Shown one piece after another: positions 7,862-17,305 of a stretch of DNA of 32,348 nucleotides. The DNA comes from Frankiales bacterium (lineage in GTDB: Bacteria > Actinomycetota > Actinomycetes > Mycobacteriales > SCTD01), in contig JAOPWV010000086.1 of NCBI GenBank assembly GCA_025965475.1, positions 1 through 32,348 of the forward strand. The letters are read 5' to 3'. The translations under genes and the position numbers were made by a program. Position 1 is the stretch's first letter; each line of letters starts with the position of its first letter. The notes below the pieces were generated by a model. That model saw only the letters and a list, made by a program, of their open reading frames with translations. It was not told the origin of the DNA and made no database searches.

Positions 7862-9325
7862 ATGTCGCTTGGTCTCGGTTGGAAGCTTCACGGAGACGGG
7901 AAGACCCCGCCTCCCGGCGAGGTGGTGCGTCCTGACGAGCGGCTCTCGTGGGGTCGCACCGCCGGTCTCGGCGCGCAGCACATCGTGGCGATGTTCGGCG
8001 CCACCTTCGTCTTCCCGCTGATCATGGGCCTCAGCCCGCAGCTCGCGATCATGATGAGCGGTATCGCGACCGTCCTGTTCCTGCTGATGGTGAAGGGGAA
8101 GGTCCCGAGCTACCTCGGCACCAGCGCGTCCTTCGTCGGCGGTGTCGCGGCGATCCGCGCGCAGGGCGGCACCAGCGCTCAGGTCACCGGCGCCATCCTC
8201 GTCGCCGCCGTCGTGCTGGCCATCGTCGGTGTGATCATCCACTTCGCCGGCTCCCGGGTGATCTACGCCGTGCTCCCGCCGGCCGTCACCGGCGCCGTCG
8301 TCATGCTCATCGGGTTCAACCTCGCCCCCGTCGTCGCCAACGTCTACTGGCCGCAGGACCAGTGGGTCGCGCTGATCGTGATGTTCGCCGTCATCTGCAT
8401 GAGCCTCGGCCTGCGTGGCTTCCTGGGCCGCATCTCGATCTTCCTCGGCCTCATCTTCGGCTACCTCCTGTCGTGGATCTTCGACGGGATCTTCGGCCAC
8501 ATCAGCTCGTTCAGCCCGGGCGTTGGCAAGATCACCGAGCACGCGCGGGTCGACTGGGCGGGGGTCAAGGCGGCCGACTGGCTCGGCTTCCCGCCGCACA
8601 CCGGCACCCTGGGTCCCGACGGCCATCCCCTGGTCGGCTGGCACACCCCCGACATCAAGCTCGCCTTCGTGCTGCTGGTGCTGCCCGCCGTCATCGCCCT
8701 GGTCGCCGAGAACACCGGCCACGTCAAGGCGGTCGCCGAGATGACCGGGACCAACCTCGACGACGTCATGGGCCGCGCGATCGCCGCCGACGGCATCGCC
8801 ACCGTGGTCACCAGCGCCGTCGGTGGTTCGCCGACCACGACCTACGCCGAGAACATCGGGGTCATGGCCGCGACCCGCGTCTACTCCACGGCGGCGTATT
8901 TCGTCGCCGCGGTCGTCGCGATCCTGTTCGGCCTGTCGCCGAAGTTCGGCGCCCTGATCTCGGCCACCCCGGGCGGTGTGCTCGGCGGCATCACCGTCGT
9001 CCTGTACGGCATGATCGGCCTGCTCGGGGCGAAGATCTGGAAGGAGAACGGGGTCGACTTCGGTAACCCCGTGAACCTCGTCCCGGTCGCCGCCGGCATC
9101 ATCATCGCCATCGGCGGGACGGCGCTGAAGATCACCGACAGCTTCGAGCTCAGCGGTATCGCGCTCGGCACGATCGTCACGATCGTCGGCTGGCACCTCG
9201 CCCGCCTGCTGGCTCCGCCGCACCTCAGCGAGGCAGCGGCCGCTGAGGGTCCGGTCGTCACGACGCCGGGCGTCTACAGGGAGCCCAGCCCGTACGACGA
9301 GGACGTCAAGCCGGTCGTCCGCTAG
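7862..9325 (+). CDS. Uracil permease, NCS2/UraA type
   Basis: A 487-residue NCS2 (nucleobase:cation symporter 2) membrane protein with about 14 hydrophobic segments. The substrate-site helices are recognisable: VAENTGHVKA (281-290), and GGSPTTTYAENIGVMAATRV (321-340) resembling the UraA GGxPxTTYxENIGVMAxTRVYS block. Glu283 and Glu330 plausibly correspond to the two uracil-binding glutamates of E. coli UraA. The AENIGVMA form favours uracil or related pyrimidines over the xanthine/urate subgroup. The ATG at 7862 is preceded by GGAGGGG. The C-terminal 30 residues are a hydrophilic cytoplasmic tail. The gene stands alone between its own promoter region and terminator, next to PucR and the Mo hydroxylase, as expected for nucleobase uptake. 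Confidence 0.88.
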   Translation: MSLGLGWKLHGDGKTPPPGEVVRPDERLSWGRTAGLGAQHIVAMFGATFVFPLIMGLSPQLAIMMSGIATVLFLLMVKGKVPSYLGTSASFVGGVAAIRAQGGTSAQVTGAILVAAVVLAIVGVIIHFAGSRVIYAVLPPAVTGAVVMLIGFNLAPVVANVYWPQDQWVALIVMFAVICMSLGLRGFLGRISIFLGLIFGYLLSWIFDGIFGHISSFSPGVGKITEHARVDWAGVKAADWLGFPPHTGTLGPDGHPLVGWHTPDIKLAFVLLVLPAVIALVAENTGHVKAVAEMTGTNLDDVMGRAIAADGIATVVTSAVGGSPTTTYAENIGVMAATRVYSTAAYFVAAVVAILFGLSPKFGALISATPGGVLGGITVVLYGMIGLLGAKIWKENGVDFGNPVNLVPVAAGIIIAIGGTALKITDSFELSGIALGTIVTIVGWHLARLLAPPHLSEAAAAEGPVVTTPGVYREPSPYDEDVKPVVR

Positions 9326-9340
9326 GACCGATCGCGTGGG

Positions 9341-9375
9341 AAGGGACGCGGGTGCCACGGCGCCCGCGTCCCTTT
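9341..9375 (+). terminator. Rho-independent-like terminator after the uracil permease
   Basis: AAGGGACGCGGG (9341-9352) pairs perfectly with CCCGCGTCCCTT (9363-9374). The stem can extend inward by about four pairs, and TTTC follows. It starts 15 bases after the permease stop. It separates the permease from the Mo hydroxylase operon. Confidence 0.8.
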
Positions 9376-9493
9376 CGCATGTCCCGTGTAGAAAGACCTT
9401 CCGTCGTCGGCGGCGACACGTCACAAGCCGACGCCCATCCTTCGGCACAACTCCACATCGTCCAGACGGTGGCGGGAGAGGCAGGATCGCCCT

Positions 9494-10377
9494 ATGAAGC
9501 CGGCACCGTTCACGTACCACGCGCCGACGACGCTGGCCGAGGCTCTCGACGCGCTGGACCGGGTCGGCGAGGACGGCAAGGTCCTGGCCGGCGGGCAGAG
9601 CCTGATCCCGATGCTGAACATGCGCCTCGCCTCGCCCGCGCACCTGGTCGACATCAACGGGGTGGCCGGCCTCGGCACCGTCGACGTCGACGCGACCGGT
9701 GTCCGCATCGGAGCGCTCGCCCGGCACGCGCAGGTGGCCGGCCACGACGCGGCGCACTCCGTCGTACCGCTGCTCCGGCAGGCCCTGCAGCTCGTCGCCC
9801 ACCCGGTGATCCGCAACCGCGGGACGACGGTCGGCAGCCTCGCGCACGCCGACCCGTCCGGCGAGATGACGGCCGTGCTCAGCCTGCTCGGCGGGAGCAT
9901 GGACCTGGCCCGCAAGGGGGCCGCCCGCACGGTCCCCGCCGCCGAGTTCTTCGTGGGCCCGCTGGAGTCCTGCCTGGAGCCGGGCGAGATGGCCGTCTCG
10001 GCCTGGTTCCCGGTCCCGCCGCCGCGGACGGGTACGACGTTCCGCGAGGTGGCCCGCCGGCACGGCGACTACGCCATGTGCGGGGTCGCCGCCGCCGTCA
10101 CCCTCGACGCCGACCAGCGGGTGCTCAGCGCCCGCACGTCGTACATCTCGATGACGGCCACGCCCCTCGTCCTCGACCTGACCGAGGCCGTCGCCGGCAA
10201 GCCCTTCGACGCCGCCGACTGGGCTGCCGCCGGGCAGCTGTCGGCCGATCAGCTCGACCCCGAGCCCGACATCCACGCCACCGCGGACTACCGGCGCCAT
10301 CTCGGCGTCGTACTCACCCGCCAGGCGCTCACCGACGCCGCGACCGTTGCGGCAGCTCAGCCTCAGGGAGCAACACG

Positions 10378-10381
<4 letters not shown>
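9494..10381 (+). CDS. Molybdenum hydroxylase FAD-binding subunit (CoxM/XdhB type)
   Basis: A 295-residue medium subunit of a xanthine oxidase-family hydroxylase. It carries the FAD and passes electrons from the iron-sulphur subunit. The two FAD motifs are visible: AGGQSLIPMLNMRL (32-45) and TVGSLAHADPSGE (112-124). The N-terminal KPAPFTYHAPTTLAEALDAL is typical of the family. It is the first gene of a 4-base-overlapping trio with the small and large subunits. A purine-rich stretch (GGCAGGA, 9480-9486) precedes the ATG. The 118 bases upstream, after the permease terminator, must contain the operon promoter, but I see no convincing -35/-10 pair. With cytosine deaminase and barbiturase nearby, the likely reaction is hydroxylation of uracil to barbiturate (and thymine to 5-methylbarbiturate). 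The substrate is inferred. Confidence 0.88.
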
Positions 10382-10898
<517 letters not shown>

Positions 10899-10902
<4 letters not shown>

Positions 10903-13358
10903 CCACCAAGCAGTTCGGTGCGCCGGTCCAGCGCACCGAGGACGTGCGCCTGCTCAAGGGCAACGGGCGCTACCTCGACGACCTCGGCCAGGACGCGCTC
11001 GCCGCCGCCTTCGTGCGCAGCCCGCACGCGCATGCCCGCATCGTCGACATCGACGTGACCGACGCGCTCGAGGTCGAGGGTCTGGTCGCCATCTACACGC
11101 ACGAGGACCTGCCGGGCCGCGTGGGGGAGCCGCTGCCGCTGCTCATCCCGCACCCGGCGATCGTCGCGGGCCGCACCGGCTACGCGCTCGCCAAGGACAG
11201 GGTGAACCATGTCGGCGAGCCGATCGTCATGGTCGTCGCGTCCGACCGGTACGTCGCCGAGGACGTCTGCGGCCGGATCACGGTCACGTACGAGGTGCTG
11301 CCGCCGGTCGTCGGGGTCGAGACCGCCCGCGACGCGAAGCACCTGGTGCACGAGGACGTGGCGGGCAACGTGGCCGGCCACCTGGTCCAGGAGGTGGGCG
11401 ACGCGCCGGCCGCCGTCGACAGCGCGCCGCACACGCTGGAGCTCGACCTCAAGGTCGAGCGCAGCGCCTGCATCCCCATGGAGGGCCGCGGCGTCTACGC
11501 CCGCTGGGACGCGGACGACGAGAGCCTGCGCATCTACACCTCGACGCAGACGACGACCGGCGTGCGGGCGGCGGTGGCCACGAAGCTCGATCTGCCGCTC
11601 AACCGGGTGGAGTGCATCGCCCCGGACGTCGGCGGCGGGTTCGGCGTCAAGATCATGCATCCGTGGCCGGAGGAGGTCCTCGTCCCCTGGGCGGCGCGGC
11701 TGCTCGACCGCGAGATCAAGTGGACAGAGGACCGCCGGGAGCACTTCGTCTCCTCCGCGCACGAGCGCGGCCAGGTGCAGAAGGTGCGGGTCGGCTTCGA
11801 CGACGAGGGCCGGGTACTCGGCCTCGACGTGAAGATCTGGCACGACAACGGCGCCTACGTCCCGTACGGCCTCATCGTCCCGATCATCACCTCGACCCAG
11901 CTGCTCGGCCCGTACAAGCCGGGTGCGTACAAGGTCGAGTTCTGGAGCCTCTACACGAACACGGTCATTGTCACGCCGTACCGCGGCGCCGGCCGTCCCC
12001 AGGGCGTCTACGCCATGGAACGCACGATGGACGCGATCGCGGACTACCTGGGCAAGGACCGGGTGGCGGTCCGTGAGGCGAACTTCATCCAGCCGGACGA
12101 GATGCCCTACGACCACCACATGATCTTCCAGGACGGGCGCCCGCTGATCTACGACTCGGGCGACTTCCCGGGGTCGATGGACAAGCTCAAGGCGCTGGTC
12201 GGCTGGCAGGACTTCGAGGACTACCGCGAGCAGGCCCGCGCCGAGGGGCGCCGGGTGGGCATCGGGGTCGCCTGCTACGTCGAGGGCACCGGTGTCGGCC
12301 CGTACGAGGGCGGCCACGTCGTGGTCGAGTCCACCGGCAAGGTCGTCGTCTCGACCGGGCTGACCTCGCAGGGCCAGGGGCACGAGACGGTGTTCGCACA
12401 GATCGTCGCCGACGAGCTGGGCGTGCCGCTGGAGGACATCAAGGTCACCACCGGCGACACCCGCAAGATGGGCTACTCGGTGGGCACCTTCGCCTCGCGG
12501 GCCGCGGTGATGAGCGGCAACGCGATCGGCATCGCCGCCCGCAACGTCCGGACCAAGGCGCTGCGGATCGCCGGCGAGGCGCTCGAGGTCGACCCGGGTG
12601 ACCTCGAGATCGTCGACGGCATCGTGCGCGTCAAGGGCAGCCCGACGTCGTCGATGCCCCTCGGCACCGTCGCCGTGTTGTCGAACCCGCTGCGCTACGC
12701 GTTCGACACCGCGTCCCAGGCGGCCACCCAGTTCGTCGTCGGCGACCCGGACAAGCCGCCGGTCGCCGAGGACGACGAGCCCGGCCTGGAGGACCGCGAC
12801 TTCTACTCGCCGGCCCAGTCGACGTACGCCAACGGCATGCACGCCGTCATCGTCGAGACCGACCCGGAGACCGCCGAGATCAAGATCCTGCGGTACTGCG
12901 TCGTGCACGACTGCGGCAACATCATCAACCCGATGATCGTCGAGGGCCAGATCCACGGCGGCGTCGCGCAGGGCGTCGGCGGCGCGCTGTACGAGCGCAT
13001 GGAGTACGACGAGAACGGCCAGCTGCTCAACGCGTCGTTCATGGACTTCCTCATGCCGTACGTCACCGAGGTGCCCGACCGGATCGAGATCGACCACCTC
13101 GAGACGCCCTCGCCGCTGAACCCGCTCGGTATCAAGGGGGCCGGCGAGGCCGGCGTCATCCCGTCCGCCGCGGTGTTCGCCTCGGCGATCGAGGACGCCG
13201 AGGGCTTCACGATCACGTCCATGCCCATCTCGCCCAGCGAGCTGTACGCCCTGCGCCAGCGGTTCGCCGCCGGCGAGATCCCGGCGCTGCGCGGCCGGTC
13301 CGCCACTGCCAGCACTGCCACCACCCCCACCCCGGTCACGGAGGCCACCACCCGATGA
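10899..13358 (+). CDS. Molybdenum hydroxylase catalytic large subunit (CoxL/XdhA type), candidate uracil dehydrogenase
   Basis: An 819-residue molybdopterin-binding subunit. Visible landmarks are the a/b hammerhead start (FGAPVQRTEDVRLLKGNGRYLDD), GGGFGVK (245-251, cofactor loop), the active-site loop TPYRGAGRPQ (359-368) and the C-terminal GIKGAGEAG with the expected catalytic Glu750. The loop is the YRGAGR type found in many aldehyde/heterocycle hydroxylases. It lacks the Cys-containing AYxCSFR of genuine aerobic CO dehydrogenase, so CO oxidation is unlikely. The ATG at 10899 overlaps the small-subunit stop (ATGA). Context (UraA, cytosine deaminase, barbiturase) points to a uracil/thymine-oxidising enzyme. 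Hydroxylation of another N-heterocycle such as hydantoin is an alternative. Confidence 0.88.
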
Positions 13359-14011
13359 AGATCGCCGGCAACGCAACGCTGCAGGCCACCCCGGAGCGCG
13401 TCTACGCGGCGCTGAACGACCCGGCCGTGCTCGTGCGCACGATCCCCGGGTGCCAGCAGCTCGAGCCGGTCGGCCAGGACTCCTACAAGATGACGATCAC
13501 CGCCGGGGTGGCCTCCATCAAGGGCGTCTACCAGGGCGAGGTCGCGCTGTCCGACCAGCAGGCGCCCGACTCGTTCCGGCTCAAGGCGTCCGGTGCCGGC
13601 GCGCCCGGCACCGTCAGCGCCGACGTCCTGGTGAAGCTCACCGATGCCGGCAACGGCACCACCCGGCTCGAGTACGACGCGGACGCCGTCGTCGGCGGCA
13701 TGGTCGGAGGTGTCGGCCAGCGCATGCTGACCGGCGTCGCGAAGAAGACCGCCGGCGAGTTCTTCAAGGCCGTCGACGGTGTGCTCACCGGCGCCCCGCC
13801 CGCGCCTGCCAAGGCCACCGCCAACGGCCAGGGCGCCCCGGCCGCGGCCGCCCAGCCCGGTGCCGCTGCTGCCCCGGCCACCTTCACCGCCCCGTCCGCG
13901 CCCGCCCTGGCGGGGGCCGTGTCAGGCGACTTCGCCAAGGGCGCCGTCTTCGGCGCCGTGATCGCACTGCTGGGCGCCCTCGTCGGCGGCCTGCTCGCCC
14001 GGCGCCGCTAG
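13355..14011 (+). CDS. CoxG-like SRPBCC protein with C-terminal membrane anchor
   Basis: A 218-residue protein whose first 145 residues are the CoxG/SRPBCC fold (MKIAGNATLQATPERVYAALNDPAVLVRTIPGC start, then YKMTITAGVASIKGVYQG). An Ala/Pro-rich linker follows, then one hydrophobic helix ending in a positive stop (VFGAVIALLGALVGGLLARRR). In CO dehydrogenase systems CoxG anchors the enzyme to the membrane, and homologues accompany many Mo hydroxylases. A role in tethering or electron delivery to the respiratory chain is the likely one here. It overlaps the large-subunit stop by 4 bases. No XdhC/CoxF-type or CoxD-type maturation gene follows, unlike many cox/xdh operons. Confidence 0.85.
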   Translation: MKIAGNATLQATPERVYAALNDPAVLVRTIPGCQQLEPVGQDSYKMTITAGVASIKGVYQGEVALSDQQAPDSFRLKASGAGAPGTVSADVLVKLTDAGNGTTRLEYDADAVVGGMVGGVGQRMLTGVAKKTAGEFFKAVDGVLTGAPPAPAKATANGQGAPAAAAQPGAAAAPATFTAPSAPALAGAVSGDFAKGAVFGAVIALLGALVGGLLARRR

Positions 14012-14058
14012 CCCGACTCCCGGCCGGCACCCAGCTCGACATCGAGAGGCTTCCGAGA

Positions 14059-15024
14059 ATGCGCACCTTCACCGCAGCCGCCATCCAGATCGCGCCCGTC
14101 GCCGGCCCGCTGACCCCGGAGGCGGTCAAGGCGAACTGCCAGAAGGCGGTCGAGTGGGTCGAGCGCTGCGTCGAGGCCACCGGCGCCGAGCTGGTGGTGC
14201 TGCCGGAGAGCGCCTCGACGGGGTTCACGCCGGCCTGCCCGCCGGAGCAGCTGTGGGACCTCATGAGCGAGATCCCGGGACCGGTGACGGAGCCGCTCCA
14301 GGAGGTGGCCCGCCGGCTCGGCGTGCACGTCGTGTGGGGGACCTACGAGCGCGGCCCGGAGCGCGGAGTCGTCTACAACGCCTCGGTCCTCATCGGTCCT
14401 GGCGGCGACGTGCTCGGCGTCTACCGCAAGACCCACCCGTTCGGCAGTGAGATGGCATCGCGCGGCGGCTGGGTCACGCCGGGCGACCAGGTCTGCGTCG
14501 TGGACACCGACCTGGGCCGCATCGGCATGATCATCTGCTTCGACGGCGACTACCCGGAGCTGTCCCGCATCCAGGCGGTGCAGGGTGCGGAGATCATCGT
14601 CCGGCCGTCCGCCCTGCTGCGCTCGGCCGACATCTGGGAGCTCACGACCCGGGCCCGCGCGTACGACAACCACGTCTATTTCGTCGCCGCGAACGCGACG
14701 GGCATCGACCCGGGCGGCGTCCTCTACTTCGGCAACTCCATGATCGTGACGCCCACCGCGGAGGTCGTCGCGCGCGCGGCCAGCCACGAGTCGTGGGTGT
14801 CGGCCGTCCTGGACCCCGACCGCGCGATGGCGTCCCTGACGCCCGGGTCGAGCGTGCCGCAGGTCTTCGACCACCTCGCCGAGCGCAACCTGGACCTGAT
14901 CCGCCGCTACCGCGAGGACCTCGAGGGACCGGCCACGACGTCGTTCCCGCACGGCGGCAAGGCGGCCGGGGCCGTCCGCGGCGCGGCGGCCAAGGCCTCC
15001 GAGGCCGGCGAGATCGTCGACTGA
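14059..15024 (+). CDS. Nitrilase-superfamily amidohydrolase, candidate malonamate or carbamoyl amidase
   Basis: A 321-residue carbon-nitrogen hydrolase with the complete Glu-Lys-Cys triad: Glu50 (VVLPES), Lys124 (YRKTHPF) and Cys160 (IICFDGDYPE). The family hydrolyses amides, nitriles or N-carbamoyl groups in the cytoplasm. I chose ATG 14059, preceded by GAGAGG (14044-14049) and directly followed by the typical RTFTAAAIQIAPV first strand. It lies 47 bases after the CoxG-like gene, so it is probably in the Mo hydroxylase operon. In the proposed pathway it could hydrolyse malonamate to malonate and ammonia. Direct hydrolysis of ureidomalonate is an alternative. In the classical pathway a different amidase-signature type enzyme does that step. 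Family certain, substrate inferred. Confidence 0.87.
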   Translation: MRTFTAAAIQIAPVAGPLTPEAVKANCQKAVEWVERCVEATGAELVVLPESASTGFTPACPPEQLWDLMSEIPGPVTEPLQEVARRLGVHVVWGTYERGPERGVVYNASVLIGPGGDVLGVYRKTHPFGSEMASRGGWVTPGDQVCVVDTDLGRIGMIICFDGDYPELSRIQAVQGAEIIVRPSALLRSADIWELTTRARAYDNHVYFVAANATGIDPGGVLYFGNSMIVTPTAEVVARAASHESWVSAVLDPDRAMASLTPGSSVPQVFDHLAERNLDLIRRYREDLEGPATTSFPHGGKAAGAVRGAAAKASEAGEIVD

Positions 15025-15062
15025 CCGGGAGGTAGGAGGCGGTTCCGAACCGTCCTGCCGGA

Positions 15063-15106
15063 CCTTGGCAGCAGTTGACAGGGCGTACGGCAACACCTGC
15101 CAGGTT
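15063..15106 (+). promoter_or_regulatory. Candidate hyuA promoter/activator region
   Basis: TTGACA (15075-15080) is an ideal -35 hexamer, preceded at 15065 by TTGGCAGC. A weak -10 such as CAGGTT (15101-15106) lies too far away (20 bases) for a strong unaided promoter. CTTGGCAG (15064-15071) pairs with CTGCCAGG (15097-15104) with one wobble, bracketing the -35 box. A close relative of the TYGGCAGC-NN-TTGAC block lies upstream of the CoA-transferase gene (27090-27105). Confidence 0.4.
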
Positions 15107-15184
15107 GAATGAGGACGTCGCCGCCGGGAGCCCCGCGGCTGACGGATCCCCTTCATCCACGCGCAGTCCGAGGAGCCCGCCACG

Positions 15185-17305
15185 ATGGCATCCGCGCCGC
15201 CCACCCCCCGCCGGATCCGCATCGGGATCGACACCGGTGGCACCTTCACCGACGTCGTCGCCCTGGACGAGGAGACCGGCGAGCTGGTCACCACGAAGAC
15301 GCCGTCCACGCCGTCGAACCCGGCGGACGGCTTCATGAACGGCATCGACAAGGTGCTCGACCTGCTCGGCGCGAGCGGTGCGGACGTCGCCGCCGTCAGC
15401 CACGGCACCACGGTCGCCACCAACCAGCTGCTCGAGGGCAAGCTGGACCGGATCGGCTTCGTCAGCACCGAGGGCTACGAGTTCGTCCTCGAGATCGCCC
15501 GCCAGTCGGTGCCGGACGGCTACGGCAACTCGTACTTCTGGGTGAAGCCGGACCGCATCGTCCCGGCCGACCTGGTCAAGACGGTCGGCGGCCGCATGGA
15601 CTTCCGCGGCAACGAGATCCGGCCCTTCGACGAGGAGCAGGCCGTCCGGGTCGCGCGCTGGTTCCGCGACCGGGGCGTCACCACCCTCGGCGTCTGCTTC
15701 CTGCACTCGTACGCCAACCCGGGCCACGAGCAGCGGATGCTCGCGGTGCTCCGGCGCGAGCACCCGGACGCCGTCGTGTCGATCTCCTCCGACGTCCTGC
15801 GCGAGTACCGGGAGTACGAGCGCAGTGTGACCACCCTCGTCGACGCGGCCGTGAAGCCGAAGGTCTCCCGCTACATCACCGGGATCAAGGACCGGCTCGA
15901 CGCATTCACCACCGCCGGCGAGCAGACCGCCCGGCGGGTGCCCTTCTACATCATGAAGTCGAACGGTGGTGTGCTCTCCGCCGAGGAGGTCGTCCACCAG
16001 CCGATCACGACGGTCCTGTCCGGTCCGGCGGCCGGCGCCCTCGGCGCCGCCCTCATCGCGATGCGGGCCGGCTTCGACCGGCTGCTCACCTGCGACGGCG
16101 GCGGTACGTCGACCGACGTCTCGGTCGTCCTCGCCGGCGAGCCGACGCTGACCACCGAGGGCAGCGTCGGGCAGTTCCCGTCCAAGATCCCGATGATCGA
16201 CGTCGTGACGGTCGGCGCCGGCGGCGGCTCCATCGCGTGGGTCTCCCCGGAAGGCACCCTGAAGGTCGGCCCCAGGTCGGCCGGCGCCGACCCGGGTCCG
16301 CTCTGCTACGCCAAGGGCGGCACCGAGCCGACGATCACCGACGCGCACGTCCTGCTCGGCCGGATCCCTCCGCACCTGCTCGGCGGCGAGATCCCGCTCG
16401 ACATCGAGGCCGCCCGTGCCGGCCTCGAGAAGCTGGCCGGCACCCTCGGCCTCGAGCTCGAGGCGCTGGCCACCGGCATCCTGGAGATCTCGGCCTGGAA
16501 CCAGGCGAACGCGCTGCGCCAGATCACCGTCAAGCGCGGTCTCGACGTCCGCAGCTTCATGATGGCGACCTTCGGCGGCTCCGGCTCGCTGCTGCTCTGC
16601 CGGCTCATCGACATCCTCGGCCTGCAGGGCGTCATCGTGCCGCCGAACCCGGGCAACGTCTCGGCGTTCGGCCTGCTGACCGTCGACGTGAAGAACGACT
16701 ACGTGCAGACCTCCGTCAGCCGGCACCGCGACCTCGACACGGACGCGGTCGCCGCGACCTTCGAGGCGCTGCAGACCCGGGCCACCGCGGCGCTCGACGC
16801 CGAGGGCTTTCCGGCCGAACAGCACCGCTTCGTCCGCACCGCCGACCTGCGCTACTTCGGGCAGGCCTTCGAGGTCCGCGTGCCGGTGGCGGACGGCCCG
16901 GTGGACAAGGCACTGGCCGACGGCGTCGCCGAGGCGTTCCACAGCGCCCACGAGCAGCTGTACGGCTACTGCTTCCGGGGCGACGAGCGGCAGCAGGTCG
17001 AGTGGGTCAATCTGCGCGTCTCCGGGATCGGCCCCATCCGCCGGCCCGAGATCCGTGAGATCGCGGGCCGCGACGGTGACGTCGAGCGGGCCCGCACCGG
17101 CACCCGCCGGGTGTTCTTCGAGGACCACCGGGAGACGCCGATCTACTGGCGGCCCGACCTCGCGGCCGGGGACGTCCTGACCGGCCCGGCGATCATCGAG
17201 GAGTTCGGCTCCACGATCCCGCTCCACCCCGGCTTCAGCGCCCGCGTGGACGCCTTCGGCAATGTCATCGTCACCCGCAGCAGCGACTCGGAGGCCGCCA
17301 AGTGA
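15185..17305 (+). CDS. hyuA: Hydantoinase/oxoprolinase subunit A (HyuA family)
   Basis: A 706-residue HyuA-type protein of the hydantoinase/5-oxoprolinase/acetone carboxylase superfamily. The ATP-binding actin-like motifs are present: DTGGTFTDV (16-24) and CDGGGTSTDV (303-312). So are VSHGTTVATNQLLEGK and MKSNGGVLSAEE. In characterised members this subunit phosphorylates or activates the substrate while subunit B completes hydrolysis or carboxylation. The ATG at 15185 has AGGAG (15171-15175) upstream. It overlaps hyuB as GTGA, so the two are coupled. Substrates of relatives include N-methylhydantoin, 5-oxoproline, caprolactam and acetone. Here a cyclic ureide or imide is likely, but sequence does not decide between them. 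Confidence 0.87.
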   Translation: MASAPPTPRRIRIGIDTGGTFTDVVALDEETGELVTTKTPSTPSNPADGFMNGIDKVLDLLGASGADVAAVSHGTTVATNQLLEGKLDRIGFVSTEGYEFVLEIARQSVPDGYGNSYFWVKPDRIVPADLVKTVGGRMDFRGNEIRPFDEEQAVRVARWFRDRGVTTLGVCFLHSYANPGHEQRMLAVLRREHPDAVVSISSDVLREYREYERSVTTLVDAAVKPKVSRYITGIKDRLDAFTTAGEQTARRVPFYIMKSNGGVLSAEEVVHQPITTVLSGPAAGALGAALIAMRAGFDRLLTCDGGGTSTDVSVVLAGEPTLTTEGSVGQFPSKIPMIDVVTVGAGGGSIAWVSPEGTLKVGPRSAGADPGPLCYAKGGTEPTITDAHVLLGRIPPHLLGGEIPLDIEAARAGLEKLAGTLGLELEALATGILEISAWNQANALRQITVKRGLDVRSFMMATFGGSGSLLLCRLIDILGLQGVIVPPNPGNVSAFGLLTVDVKNDYVQTSVSRHRDLDTDAVAATFEALQTRATAALDAEGFPAEQHRFVRTADLRYFGQAFEVRVPVADGPVDKALADGVAEAFHSAHEQLYGYCFRGDERQQVEWVNLRVSGIGPIRRPEIREIAGRDGDVERARTGTRRVFFEDHRETPIYWRPDLAAGDVLTGPAIIEEFGSTIPLHPGFSARVDAFGNVIVTRSSDSEAAK

